Virus record (IMG/VR): IMGVR_UViG_3300017767_000016
Span: 1 to 52,610 of that record
DNA length: 52,610 bases
Origin: a virus
Direction: 5' to 3' (one strand)
Numbering within the stretch: the first letter of the stretch is position 1; each line of letters opens with the position of its first letter. Made by a program: the position numbers and the translations under genes. The notes under the pieces were generated by a model, which was given only the letters and a program-made list of their open reading frames with translations, did no database searches and was not told the DNA's origin. Positions 36,823 through 45,058 of this stretch are shown piece by piece.

Positions 36823-39800
36823 TGATTATAGATTTAAGTTCATCAATTTGTTTTTGCTGTTCTTGAACTGCCCCTATCAAAGTTGAAACAAGATGCTCGT
36901 AGTCAACTTGTTTATATAATGTATCATCATCATCTGAAAGTCTTGTATTCTCTCTTACTACTTCAGGAACAACTTTTTCAACATCTTGTGCTATAAGCCC
37001 AATTTCTTTTTTACCATCTCTACTACCATCTTTCCAAGAGTATTCTACAGGCTCAAGTTTAAGTATTTTGTCTAAGTTGTCTGTAGTTGGCTTTATGTCT
37101 GTTTTTAATCTTTTATCTGAAAAACTATAATATGCAATAACATCACTAGCAGCGTATACATCACCAGTTCCTAATACTCTAAATATTACGTTACCTGTGC
37201 CTGTAGTATTGTTACCTATTTCAAATTTTTCGTCTGTGTTATTGTTATTACTGTCAATATTTATTCTTAAATGGTGATAAGAGTTTATAGTCATATCATC
37301 TCCATAGCTATCTCCGTAAGTAGATCTTATAGAGTGGTGTGTGTTCGTTCCATAACTATCAGAATCCCAGGTAAAATATATACCACCCATTCTGTATATA
37401 TTAGAATATTGACCATTTACAGATCTACCATAGAAATGTCCACGTGCTGTAACATTTGTTGATATATCAGCACTACCACTAACATATAATGCTTCTGTAC
37501 TAGGAGATGTAGCAGATTCACCTTGCCCAATAGATAATGATGTAGCAACAGTTAGTCTACCATTAGTAGTTAATGACATTGCACCTTGTGCATCAGTATG
37601 AGAATTATCTCCCCACCAAAACCCTCTATCATCTTCATTGTTCATTTGGAATGACATAGCGTAGTCATTTAAATGTCCAAAAGTAAAGCCGCTCTTCATA
37701 CCTATAGTATAAGCACTACTGTTCCAAACTCTTAATTTATCTCTTGTTTGGCTTGAGTTTCCGTCTATAAGCCCAAAATTATATCTAGTGCTATTAGCAA
37801 ACAAATCACTAAACGTTCCAGAGGTTATTTTAGAAGCGTCTAAATTGGGGATCCTTGCTGTTGCAAACGTTCCTGAAGTAACATCTCCAGCTGCATGGGT
37901 ATGTGAAGATGCTGCATAACTGCCAGCAGCTTGAGCACCTATTTCAGATAGGCTCCAACTCACGTTTCCTGATCCGTTTACTGACTTTCCGGTGCTTCCT
38001 ATAGTTATAGTTCTAGCTGTTGTCCAAGTGTCTGCATTTGGGTGGTAACCCGTGTGAAAAACCTGCTGGTTATTAACGAGGAGTTCTTTATTGAAGTAGA
38101 AGTTAGGTCTATCAGTATAGATATGAGCGTGGCTAGTGTTAGCAGGCCCAAAATCTATATAACCGTCGTTTGTTTGATGTCTTAAACCACCCCAGCTATT
38201 TACAGAGTTTGCTGTTTCACCATCTATATTAGCCCATGTTAAATCGTGACTATCGTCATTTACAGTTGCTGTTAATGTTACGTTAGCAGAACCATCTATA
38301 GATACGGATCCACTTAAATCACCAGCTAATGTTATTGTTCTTGCTGTAGTCCATTTATCAGCTTCAGGATGGTAATCAACATGATACAGCTGTCTCCAGT
38401 TTTTCCAAGTATTTGCGCCGTTTTCTGAACTAGAATTATCCGTACCCGATCTAAAATAAAGCTCATTCGACCCACCATACCTAGAGGCTAATTGTATTCC
38501 TTTAGTGCGGTCGCCAAAATTTACAGCAAACATATAAGATGTTGGCCATGTACCCCTGTCCGTTTGAGTAGATCTAGTTGCTTGGTATATTGCATTTGCT
38601 GTTGATGCGTCTATATTATAATCTTCTTTTGCTTGATATAGATATCCATTTGTAGTTAAAGCTGCTCCTGCGCTACCTGGTTCAATATAGTATGATGTAG
38701 AATCTATGTCATAAAATCTTTGAGCGCCCATACCCTGGCTGCCGCTATCAACCTGCACTTTTTTAGTCCATGAATTGCTGTCAAAATCCGATCCTGCATA
38801 AAAAGTTAAGTCATTACCGTCATGATGTATAAGCCATTTGTTATCGCCAGCGGTGTTTCTTAAAGCCAAGGACGGATATTCACCCACTATAGATAGCTGC
38901 TCTCTAGAATAAAAACCTTGCCCCCAGTTGTCGGCTATTTTAACTGAACCAGTAGTTGTCTCTATGTCGCCAGCCACATGAAGAGGGCGTGAAGGATTTG
39001 TTCCAATACCAACATTACCGCTTGAATCAATACGCATTCGTTCCACAGGGGTTCCACCGCTACTTGACGGTGTTGTTTTAAATTTTAATATTCCCCCACC
39101 AGAATTACCACCTCCAACTGTTGAAGCACTTTCAACTTCAATTTGAGCGTTACAATAGTTATTGTCGTCATCAACACTGAACTGAAGTATCCCAGTTGTT
39201 TCTCCAGCAGTTGCCGTTCCATCTTTTCTAAGTATATCTATAACCCCCGGGTTACCTGTACCACTAATAGAACCAACCCTTAAATCTGGGACAGAACCGA
39301 ATGTTGTAGTAAAATCCGTTACAGCGATGCCAACTTTGCCATTTAATACAGCCGCTGTTGTGCTATTATTAGGATCTACAAAATACGTTGTATTTCCATT
39401 GCCATGAAATCTATTTGCGTATACAGGTCCGTTGCTTGCTGCAATCCCACCCGTCTCTGTCGCCTCTAAATCGTTACAAACTATACTATTTGTAACATTT
39501 ACTTCTGAAGACGCTATCAATGAATACGGCGCTCCACTATCCAAATCTAAATACGAGCTTGTGCCGCTGGTGCCATAGTATCTACCGGATCTTACGGCGT
39601 TGCTATAAGTTGTACCATTTACATGCAAATCATAGGACGGAGAAGATGTACCAACACCAAGTCTATTGTTAGTAGTATCCCAGTGAAGATTTGTGTCGTT
39701 GGTTAGAGCTGTTGCTGAAGTCCATATTGCTAGTTTATTAGCTGAACCGCCGGAAAGGCTAGCGCCTCCAGAAGCATCTTCCCAAGCAATACCTGATCCT

Positions 39801-39907
39801 GTGGAGGTTAATACTTGCCCATCTGTACCTTGAGCACTGTCGATTGTTAAGTTACTTAAATCAACAGTGCCGGATACGTCTATACCTTTAAGAAATGGTA
39901 TTGCCAT
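36809..39907 (-). CDS. tail fibre with C-terminal S74 intramolecular chaperone, 1032 aa
   Basis: The start MAIPFLKGIDVSGTVDLSNL is followed by beta-helical repeats (TTARTITLAGDLSG, NRLGVGTSSPSYDLHV). It ends in a peptidase S74 domain from Ser930 (SDKRLKTDIKPT) through the helical coiled coil. S74 domains trimerise the fibre and then cut themselves off just before the Ser; the Ser930-Lys932 context is intact. Mature fibre would be about 929 residues. The N-terminal MAIPFLxxI matches the next gene, suggesting both bind the same tail protein. Confidence 0.85.
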   Translation of the reverse strand: MAIPFLKGIDVSGTVDLSNLTIDSAQGTDGQVLTSTGSGIAWEDASGGASLSGGSANKLAIWTSATALTNDTNLHWDTTNNRLGVGTSSPSYDLHVNGTTYSNAVRSGRYYGTSGTSSYLDLDSGAPYSLIASSEVNVTNSIVCNDLEATETGGIAASNGPVYANRFHGNGNTTYFVDPNNSTTAAVLNGKVGIAVTDFTTTFGSVPDLRVGSISGTGNPGVIDILRKDGTATAGETTGILQFSVDDDNNYCNAQIEVESASTVGGGNSGGGILKFKTTPSSSGGTPVERMRIDSSGNVGIGTNPSRPLHVAGDIETTTGSVKIADNWGQGFYSREQLSIVGEYPSLALRNTAGDNKWLIHHDGNDLTFYAGSDFDSNSWTKKVQVDSGSQGMGAQRFYDIDSTSYYIEPGSAGAALTTNGYLYQAKEDYNIDASTANAIYQATRSTQTDRGTWPTSYMFAVNFGDRTKGIQLASRYGGSNELYFRSGTDNSSSENGANTWKNWRQLYHVDYHPEADKWTTARTITLAGDLSGSVSIDGSANVTLTATVNDDSHDLTWANIDGETANSVNSWGGLRHQTNDGYIDFGPANTSHAHIYTDRPNFYFNKELLVNNQQVFHTGYHPNADTWTTARTITIGSTGKSVNGSGNVSWSLSEIGAQAAGSYAASSHTHAAGDVTSGTFATARIPNLDASKITSGTFSDLFANSTRYNFGLIDGNSSQTRDKLRVWNSSAYTIGMKSGFTFGHLNDYAMSFQMNNEDDRGFWWGDNSHTDAQGAMSLTTNGRLTVATSLSIGQGESATSPSTEALYVSGSADISTNVTARGHFYGRSVNGQYSNIYRMGGIYFTWDSDSYGTNTHHSIRSTYGDSYGDDMTINSYHHLRINIDSNNNNTDEKFEIGNNTTGTGNVIFRVLGTGDVYAASDVIAYYSFSDKRLKTDIKPTTDNLDKILKLEPVEYSWKDGSRDGKKEIGLIAQDVEKVVPEVVRENTRLSDDDDTLYKQVDYEHLVSTLIGAVQEQQKQIDELKSIINGGS

Positions 39908-39925
39908 ATTTTATTTAATTGTTTA

Positions 39926-41362
39926 TTATGATATTGCAGGGAATGAACTAATTAAAACAACATAATCTTGCGTTGCACTCGGAGCGGATCCAAAAGAAAC
40001 ATCAACGCTGCTAGTTTCTGATCCCGATGTGGCAGTCACGTCGGCAAAAACTCTTTCGTAAGTAGCTCCAGTGCCGTTATTACCATAATCTAAAATTTCA
40101 ACACTAACAAGTGCATTGTTTAATCCATGCGACAGCGAAAACGTGGTTTCTGTTCCATCACCTGATATTTTTTTAGTCTTTTTGCCTGTATGAGCTAAAG
40201 ACGTTACGCCATCTAAAAGGTTAATTTCAGATGCCGTAGCGGTAACACCATCTAGTATATTTAATTCCGCTGTAGTGGATGTTACACCATCCAAAATGTT
40301 TAATTCAGCAGTAGTGGATGTTACTCCATCTAGTATATTTAACTCTGATGCGGTTGATGTTACACCATCTAATATATTTAATTCGCTGGTTGTTACAGTT
40401 GCACCGTCTAATATGTTTAATTCAGATGGGGTTGATGTTATAGTTGCTGTGGGAGCAGTTGAAAATAAAGCTACGTGACCAGCTAAATTAGGTAACGTAT
40501 ATGTTTTACTTGAACCCGCTACGGTTGAAACAAGAGTTGCATCATTTCCATCAGCAGCCGTTCCTTCAAATATAACGCCACTCGATGTGCTAACTGTTTC
40601 AACATTATTAGTAATGGTTTTTCCAATAACCGTTAAGTTACCTTTTATAGTAACTTGAGTGTCATCGCCTGAATCTCCAATAGTCAGCGTGTCGCTTCCT
40701 GTCATTACAGAAGTAACAGCGTTTAACTTAGTTAAATCTAAACTATAGTTGTTTGCGCCAGCGTCCACACCGTCAAGCTTAGTTTTATCTGAAGCTGTCA
40801 TTACCCCCGCTAAACTTTGTGTTGCAGCAGCGATAGAATCATTTGTGCCTGTTGAAGATTGAATTTCAACGGTGCTAGCGCCTTCTGATATAGTTATGTT
40901 TGTAGCATCAACTACAAAATCCATATTATTATTAGTATCGTCGTATGTGACGCTAATGCGAGTTTTTGTGCCGCCTGTAGCAACTAAAGGTCCGGCTATA
41001 TCCATAACCTCCTCGCTTGTTAAAGCAGAAGTATCAGTCCATGGTACATTTACGAAAGCCTTGTTATCGCCATCTAATTCTATAGGATAATTTTTACCGC
41101 TTTCGGTATAACCTATTTTTACACCTCCCAGTGCGCTATTTGTAGCGACTGGTAATGTGTAATCATTAAAGTTTGAAGTTACCCAGCTTCTAAAAGCAAC
41201 AGTTTCCCAGCTTGACCCGCTATGTACATTGACTGTTTTGCCAGTAGTATGAAAATAGATTTGCCCTTCTGCTGAAGTAGGTGTTGACGACGTTTTATGC
41301 AGTTTTGCGTTTTGCAGCTCGTTGTCTGATAAATTTATATTGTTAAGAAATGGAATTGCCAT
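39926..41362 (-). CDS. tail fibre with tandem 13-residue repeats, 478 aa
   Basis: The start MAIPFLNNINLSDNELQNAK is related to that of the 1032-aa fibre. The centre carries six tandem copies of SELNILDGVTSTT-type repeats (at 40193-40426), a pattern typical of fibre shafts that form trimeric rods. The C-terminal 110 residues form a compact beta domain ending YVVLISSFPAIS, the likely host-binding tip. The gene precedes the 1032-aa fibre in the operon. Confidence 0.75.
   Translation of the reverse strand: MAIPFLNNINLSDNELQNAKLHKTSSTPTSAEGQIYFHTTGKTVNVHSGSSWETVAFRSWVTSNFNDYTLPVATNSALGGVKIGYTESGKNYPIELDGDNKAFVNVPWTDTSALTSEEVMDIAGPLVATGGTKTRISVTYDDTNNNMDFVVDATNITISEGASTVEIQSSTGTNDSIAAATQSLAGVMTASDKTKLDGVDAGANNYSLDLTKLNAVTSVMTGSDTLTIGDSGDDTQVTIKGNLTVIGKTITNNVETVSTSSGVIFEGTAADGNDATLVSTVAGSSKTYTLPNLAGHVALFSTAPTATITSTPSELNILDGATVTTSELNILDGVTSTASELNILDGVTSTTAELNILDGVTSTTAELNILDGVTATASEINLLDGVTSLAHTGKKTKKISGDGTETTFSLSHGLNNALVSVEILDYGNNGTGATYERVFADVTATSGSETSSVDVSFGSAPSATQDYVVLISSFPAIS
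40193..40426 (-). repeat. six tandem 39-bp repeats in a fibre gene
   Basis: Six in-frame copies of a 39-bp unit encode 13 residues each, with consensus SELNILDGVTSTT. Copies differ mainly at silent or conservative positions. The array can grow or shrink without breaking the frame. Confidence 0.9.
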
Positions 41363-41366
41363 AATT

Positions 41367-42041
41367 TTAATTCATATATGCTTTGCCCGATTCAGCACCG
41401 GTAAAGGTTATTGTTAAACTGTTTTTTGATGTGTAATTTACGTCGCCATAACCTTTTTGCCCTGTTGACAATACAGCCGACACCGACGGGTATTTTCCTA
41501 AATTATGCTGAATAGTCCACGTTTGGCTAGCCTGACCTTGATTATGTACAAAATGCTTATCCCCTGCTCCAGCAAAAGATATCACATAATACTTATCAAA
41601 AGTCAAAACCCCGTTTGTAGACTCAGCAGTTAATGTTATATTAAAAAAATTCTGCCCAGAGGGCTTTGTTACGGAATCAACATTATATATACCGTAAACA
41701 TCTTTATCGTCTGTTTGAGATAGTATAATTTTATTACCTGAATATTCTTCTATAAAATTACTTATATCTTGCTCAGACTGGTCTATTTGATTAAATTTTA
41801 ATAATGTAACAGAAGAAAATGCCGTATTACCTGCAACTCCTGTAAATTTTCCAGCAGACTGTGCTGTTCCAAATTGGTACATTACTTGACCTCCTACAGC
41901 AACAAGTCCTTTGCTGCTTAAAAAATTAGCCAAGCTATCTAGTGTATAATTTATGGTCACTGAACCAGATGAATCCGTACCTAATATTTTATCTCGTCGG
42001 GTAAGATTAACATCATTTGAATATGTACCTATTCTTGCCAT
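41367..42041 (-). CDS. tail fibre-associated protein, 224 aa
   Basis: The start MARIGTYSNDVNLTRRDKIL is shared with the 805-aa fibre (MARISTYLKES, then NNRDIVIGSDYVSGT), so both probably dock to the same tail site. The body is beta-rich, with SAGKFTGVAGN and SLTITFTGAESG. Four bases separate it from the upstream holin-like gene and four from the downstream fibre. It is probably a short adhesin. Confidence 0.65.
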   Translation of the reverse strand: MARIGTYSNDVNLTRRDKILGTDSSGSVTINYTLDSLANFLSSKGLVAVGGQVMYQFGTAQSAGKFTGVAGNTAFSSVTLLKFNQIDQSEQDISNFIEEYSGNKIILSQTDDKDVYGIYNVDSVTKPSGQNFFNITLTAESTNGVLTFDKYYVISFAGAGDKHFVHNQGQASQTWTIQHNLGKYPSVSAVLSTGQKGYGDVNYTSKNSLTITFTGAESGKAYMN

Positions 42042-42044
42042 TTA

Positions 42045-42431
42045 TTATTGTTTTTTAGACTTTTCCCAAGTTCTGCCTACAAAATATGCACCATACACTG
42101 TAATAAGTAAAGACTGAAAAATAGGTATATATTCTTCAGCCACTTGAAAACCGCCTATGTTACCGTCAAAAAACGACAAGGCGGTAAATATGAATGTTAA
42201 ATAAATTAAAACTAGAGGTCTAATGTTTTTAGAAAGAAAAGAGTCGGATTGCATGTCAAGCTTCCAGCGCTCAGTAATTTGACCTTGCGCGTCTTGATCT
42301 GCCTTTTCCAAAAGCTCTTGTAATTTCTGCTTAGCCTCTAGTCTTTCTTCTTCTGTGGTTGTTAAGCTATCAATAACTCCCCCAACGTCTTTTATAAGCC
42401 CCCCAGTTATTAAACTGAGTAATTTTTTCAT
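42045..42431 (-). CDS. 3TM holin-like protein (GTA holin type)
   Basis: The 128-residue product has an amphipathic N-terminal helix (LTGGL-like start), a charged linker (about 28-55), and the pattern ERWKLDMQSDSFLSKNIRPL before two clear membrane spans (about 70-86 and 101-118). This is the signature of the three-helix holin family first seen in gene-transfer agents. It should make inner-membrane holes for an endolysin. The M15 endolysin lies far away (6390-6848), so lysis genes are split in two places. Confidence 0.8.
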   Translation of the reverse strand: MKKLLSLITGGLIKDVGGVIDSLTTTEEERLEAKQKLQELLEKADQDAQGQITERWKLDMQSDSFLSKNIRPLVLIYLTFIFTALSFFDGNIGGFQVAEEYIPIFQSLLITVYGAYFVGRTWEKSKKQ

Positions 42432-42790
42432 TTTAATGCTATTGATTTATATTTATAAAAATTATTTCTAACATCCACATAAAATGAGTCAATAGTTTTT
42501 TCTCTTGTTACTTCTAATAAAAAAGTGCCATCAACACAATATGCTGTTATTAAATATTTTTTTACTTTATCTTTTGGGTCCTTTCTATTAAAACTTTTAA
42601 TTCCTGTCCTTCCGTGATATTCCTCTATTTCATGAAACATATCAGTAACATCTGTGGTTTCAGACTCGCAGCTTATTATATAATCAGAAATTGTTTCGTC
42701 ATAAGAATTATAATGGTATTCAGCCATGTCAGGAGCCTGTGAAAATGATAAAAAAGATATTAATAAAAAAATGGTATTTAGGTATTTCAT
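42428..42790 (-). CDS. secreted protein, 120 aa
   Basis: A short Bacteroidota-style signal peptide (MKYLNTIFLLISFLSFSQA) precedes about 100 residues with Cys41 and Cys79, which could form a disulfide. It has a mixed beta/helix pattern. It overlaps the holin gene by four bases. A role in the envelope, perhaps blocking competing phages or aiding lysis, is only suggested by the location. Confidence 0.6.
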   Translation of the reverse strand: MKYLNTIFLLISFLSFSQAPDMAEYHYNSYDETISDYIISCESETTDVTDMFHEIEEYHGRTGIKSFNRKDPKDKVKKYLITAYCVDGTFLLEVTREKTIDSFYVDVRNNFYKYKSIALK

Positions 42791-42851
42791 TGTATTTAAT
42801 TTAAGTTATTTATATAATATACATATTACATAAATTTTTCTTAAATTACTA

Positions 42852-43685
42852 CTACCTAATCCCTCTTGATTTTACTTTTTTATAAGTTAATCGGTCCACC
42901 CCAAGAGCAATAGAACTTGCAGCATCACCTATACCTTCACCAACGCTAGATATTCCTGAGCCAATACCTTTCCCAACTGAGCCTATAGCGCTGCCAACTT
43001 TATTTAAAAGAGTTTGCTTGTTTCTCCTTGATCTTGAAGTTGTTGATTTTTTTGTTGGTTTTGAAGGTTTTGTTGAGGACGAAACATTGTAACCAAAGCT
43101 CATATCAATACCCTTAGACTTCAGAGTGCTAATGCTACCGCCTGTTTTTTGCATTGTTTTAGCTGCTTCAACTGCGCCGCTATACATGTCAGCCGATAAC
43201 TGCTTCTGTTTTTTGATAGCTCTATCGAAACCTTGTTTTTTAACCTGAGTATTTGTAGCTTTTGAATCAACAAAATTAAACATACGAGATGACCCTTTAC
43301 CAAATTGACCTTCAAACTTTTGTTTTTGTTCTAAAACTCCCCCTTTGCCTCTTACTTTGCCAAAACCACGCACATCATATGCACTATGAATTTGTTCGTC
43401 TGGAGATAAATCTGAATATGATTTTCCAAACATTCTTTTCGCACCTTCCCCTTGCTCATATTCATAAGCACTCGGTCCTTTTCCTGAAAACTGAAAAGAC
43501 TTTGCTGGTTTTGGCGAAGTTAACCCCTTACCTCCTTCTGGAAACGCCGCTTTTTCTAGCTGGCTACCGGCATTAAAAGCCATATTGTTTAAGCTTTGTA
43601 CAGTACCTGTATCAAGAGAACTAAAAGAACCTGGCGAGTCGGCATTTGCGGTGCCTTTACCGTTTTTCATTTTAAATTTTGACAT
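42852..43685 (-). CDS. Gly/Ser/Lys-rich protein, 277 aa
   Basis: The protein is basic and low in complexity, with many Gly, Ser and Lys (MSKFKMKNGKGTANADSPGS). A glycine-zipper stretch near the C-terminus (IGSVGKGIGSGISSVGEGIG) could insert in a membrane. A 61-base A/T-rich gap separates it from the secreted-protein gene downstream. It may be a packaged virion protein. No family is recognised. Confidence 0.55.
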   Translation of the reverse strand: MSKFKMKNGKGTANADSPGSFSSLDTGTVQSLNNMAFNAGSQLEKAAFPEGGKGLTSPKPAKSFQFSGKGPSAYEYEQGEGAKRMFGKSYSDLSPDEQIHSAYDVRGFGKVRGKGGVLEQKQKFEGQFGKGSSRMFNFVDSKATNTQVKKQGFDRAIKKQKQLSADMYSGAVEAAKTMQKTGGSISTLKSKGIDMSFGYNVSSSTKPSKPTKKSTTSRSRRNKQTLLNKVGSAIGSVGKGIGSGISSVGEGIGDAASSIALGVDRLTYKKVKSRGIR

Positions 43686-43690
43686 AACCT

Positions 43691-43852
43691 TTATTTTTTG
43701 TATCTGCGAGGAAATAGAGTGTTCATAGCCTTACGACGTCCCTCACAGCCGCACGGTATGTTTAAACTTGTTGACATGAAATCTACAGCTTTTTTAATGC
43801 CTGTCGCTTTGGTAAATTTATAAATATCATCACCTAACCCTTTTGATTTCAT
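43691..43852 (-). CDS. small CGC-motif protein, 53 aa
   Basis: ATG at 43852 opens 53 residues: MKSKGLGDDIYKFTKATGIK, then IPCGCEGRRKAMNTLFPRR. The GLGDxxxKFTKATGIK start, the CGC Cys pair and the final LFPxR are a pattern common in Bacteroidota phages and prophages near holin genes. The Cys pair could bind metal. The function is unknown. Confidence 0.75.
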   Translation of the reverse strand: MKSKGLGDDIYKFTKATGIKKAVDFMSTSLNIPCGCEGRRKAMNTLFPRRYKK

Positions 43853-43962
43853 TTTCTTTTTTTTCTTTTTTTCAAAGCTTTAAAATCAGCTCCGGTAATT
43901 TTATTATACGGCTTAGCTGCTTTAGCAATTCTTTTTTGCCCTGTTGATAGTTTCTTTTTCAT
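43849..43962 (-). CDS. tiny Lys-rich protein, 37 aa
   Basis: ATG at 43962 opens 37 residues beginning MKKKLSTGQKRIAKAAKPYN and ending KKRKKRK. Its TGA overlaps the ATG of the 53-aa gene by four bases, which supports translation. The extreme charge suggests nucleic-acid binding or packaging. Confidence 0.55.
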   Translation of the reverse strand: MKKKLSTGQKRIAKAAKPYNKITGADFKALKKRKKRK

Positions 43963-43966
43963 AATA

Positions 43967-44254
43967 TTAACAATTCCATTTTCTTCGCGCTGCCTTACCC
44001 CTTTCAGAAGTCCAGCTTTTTGATCTTGCGCAAAATGATTTTCTACGTTTCCAAGCTTTGCTTCCTTTTTTAAGTTTTGAAGGAGGTGTCGTCACAGCTG
44101 TTTTTAGCTTGCTACCCGGGTTATCTTTACGGTATTTTTTAACGCCTTTAGCTGTCATTCCACCACCGGCGCTCTTGCCTGTACCTCTGCCTTTTTTTAC
44201 TTTGGCGTAATATCCTTTAGATTTTTTTCTTGATGGTGCGTTTTTACTAGGCAT
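43967..44254 (-). CDS. small basic protein, DUF6321-like, 95 aa
   Basis: The central block GGGMTAKGVKKYRKDNPGSK then LKTAVTTPPSKLKKGSKA and RRKSFCARSKSW is a well-marked pattern of small phage proteins (DUF6321-type). About a third of residues are Lys or Arg, with two Cys. It may bind DNA or be packaged, as no enzymatic residues are evident. It lies in a cluster of tiny basic genes. Confidence 0.75.
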   Translation of the reverse strand: MPSKNAPSRKKSKGYYAKVKKGRGTGKSAGGGMTAKGVKKYRKDNPGSKLKTAVTTPPSKLKKGSKAWKRRKSFCARSKSWTSERGKAARRKWNC

Positions 44255-44256
44255 AA

Positions 44257-44352
44257 CTACTTTTTCTTTTTAGTCATAGACTTTTTACCGTAAGATTTTT
44301 TATAACCTTTTTTTACTGTAAGGCCTCCGCCTTTTTTGCTTTTACCTGGCAT
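44257..44352 (-). CDS. tiny Lys/Gly-rich protein, 31 aa
   Basis: ATG at 44352 opens MPGKSKKGGGLTVKKGYKKS and eleven further residues ending KKKK. The MPGKSKKGGGL start recurs in phage genomes beside DUF6321-like genes. The stop is two bases before the next ATG, which supports a real gene despite its size. Confidence 0.6.
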   Translation of the reverse strand: MPGKSKKGGGLTVKKGYKKSYGKKSMTKKKK

Positions 44353-44363
44353 AATAATAAATT

Positions 44364-44804
44364 TTAACGTTCTGGATCTTTGATCATATCATCAATAGCC
44401 TTGTTGTAGACTTTATCTGTATATGTTTTATTTTTGAAAAATATGCTACGCTCAGACGTTGGAAGGTCTTCTTCGCCTAGCATTATTCTATATATTCTAC
44501 TTACTAAGTGTTTGCATTTAAATGAGGTTTGAAATATAGAATATTTAATTGAAGTACGGTTACGATGACGCCAAACCTCAATCCAGCCATCGCGGCGAAG
44601 GCGCTCCCACCTATCTTTATCCCAAGAATATGTGTATTCACCTTCTATAAAATCATTACGTGTAAAACGCTTTTTGCAATCTAAATATATTAAAAGTTCT
44701 AAATCAGCATCTTTTAAGTTATGAGTTTTACAGGCCCATTTGCGAATGAGCCTATAATACTTCATTAAATTTAGTTCTCTAAAGTCGTCCGCGCTTATTC
44801 TCAT
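44364..44804 (-). CDS. winged-helix-like DNA-binding protein, 146 aa
   Basis: The product resembles MarR-like winged helices. A helix start (YYRLIRKWACKTHNLKDADL), ELLIYLDCKKRFTRNDFIEG and a strand hairpin (DGWIEVWRHRNRTSIKYSIF) are visible. The basic WRHRNR loop could be a wing. It overlaps groES by four bases and lies directly downstream of the chaperonin genes, so it may control late or chaperone expression. The regulatory target is unknown. Confidence 0.6.
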   Translation of the reverse strand: MRISADDFRELNLMKYYRLIRKWACKTHNLKDADLELLIYLDCKKRFTRNDFIEGEYTYSWDKDRWERLRRDGWIEVWRHRNRTSIKYSIFQTSFKCKHLVSRIYRIMLGEEDLPTSERSIFFKNKTYTDKVYNKAIDDMIKDPER

Positions 44805-45058
44805 TCAACCATAACTATATCGCCGAGCTTTAGCACATGATACAGCTTATTCTTCCATTCTATACCGTGCCCATTATGCTTGTCGTAATAAACAATATCG
44901 TCTTTTTTAAGGGATTCAACTAAATTACCTGCAGATATAACCTTACCCTTCAAGTACCTAACGTCGCTGTTTTGCGATTCCGTAAGCTCAAGCCCACCTA
45001 CTGTCTTCGGTGCTTCCTTTATTTTTTCAATAACTACGAAATAATTAATTGCTTTCAT
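44801..45058 (-). CDS. groES: co-chaperonin GroES
   Basis: The 85-residue protein is slightly shorter than E. coli GroES (97). It keeps the N-terminal strand (NYFVVIEKI), the mobile loop ending in GGLEL (GroES: GGIVL) that binds GroEL, and the core KGKVISAG with KKDDIVYYDKHNGHGIEW. The roof loop appears short. It overlaps the groEL stop by 14 bases, inverting the bacterial groES-groEL order. It should cap the phage and possibly the host GroEL. Confidence 0.85.
   Translation of the reverse strand: MKAINYFVVIEKIKEAPKTVGGLELTESQNSDVRYLKGKVISAGNLVESLKKDDIVYYDKHNGHGIEWKNKLYHVLKLGDIVMVE

Noticed and set aside
40193-40426. CRISPR array
   Set aside because: The repeats are contiguous 39-bp in-frame units without spacers and encode a fibre shaft.
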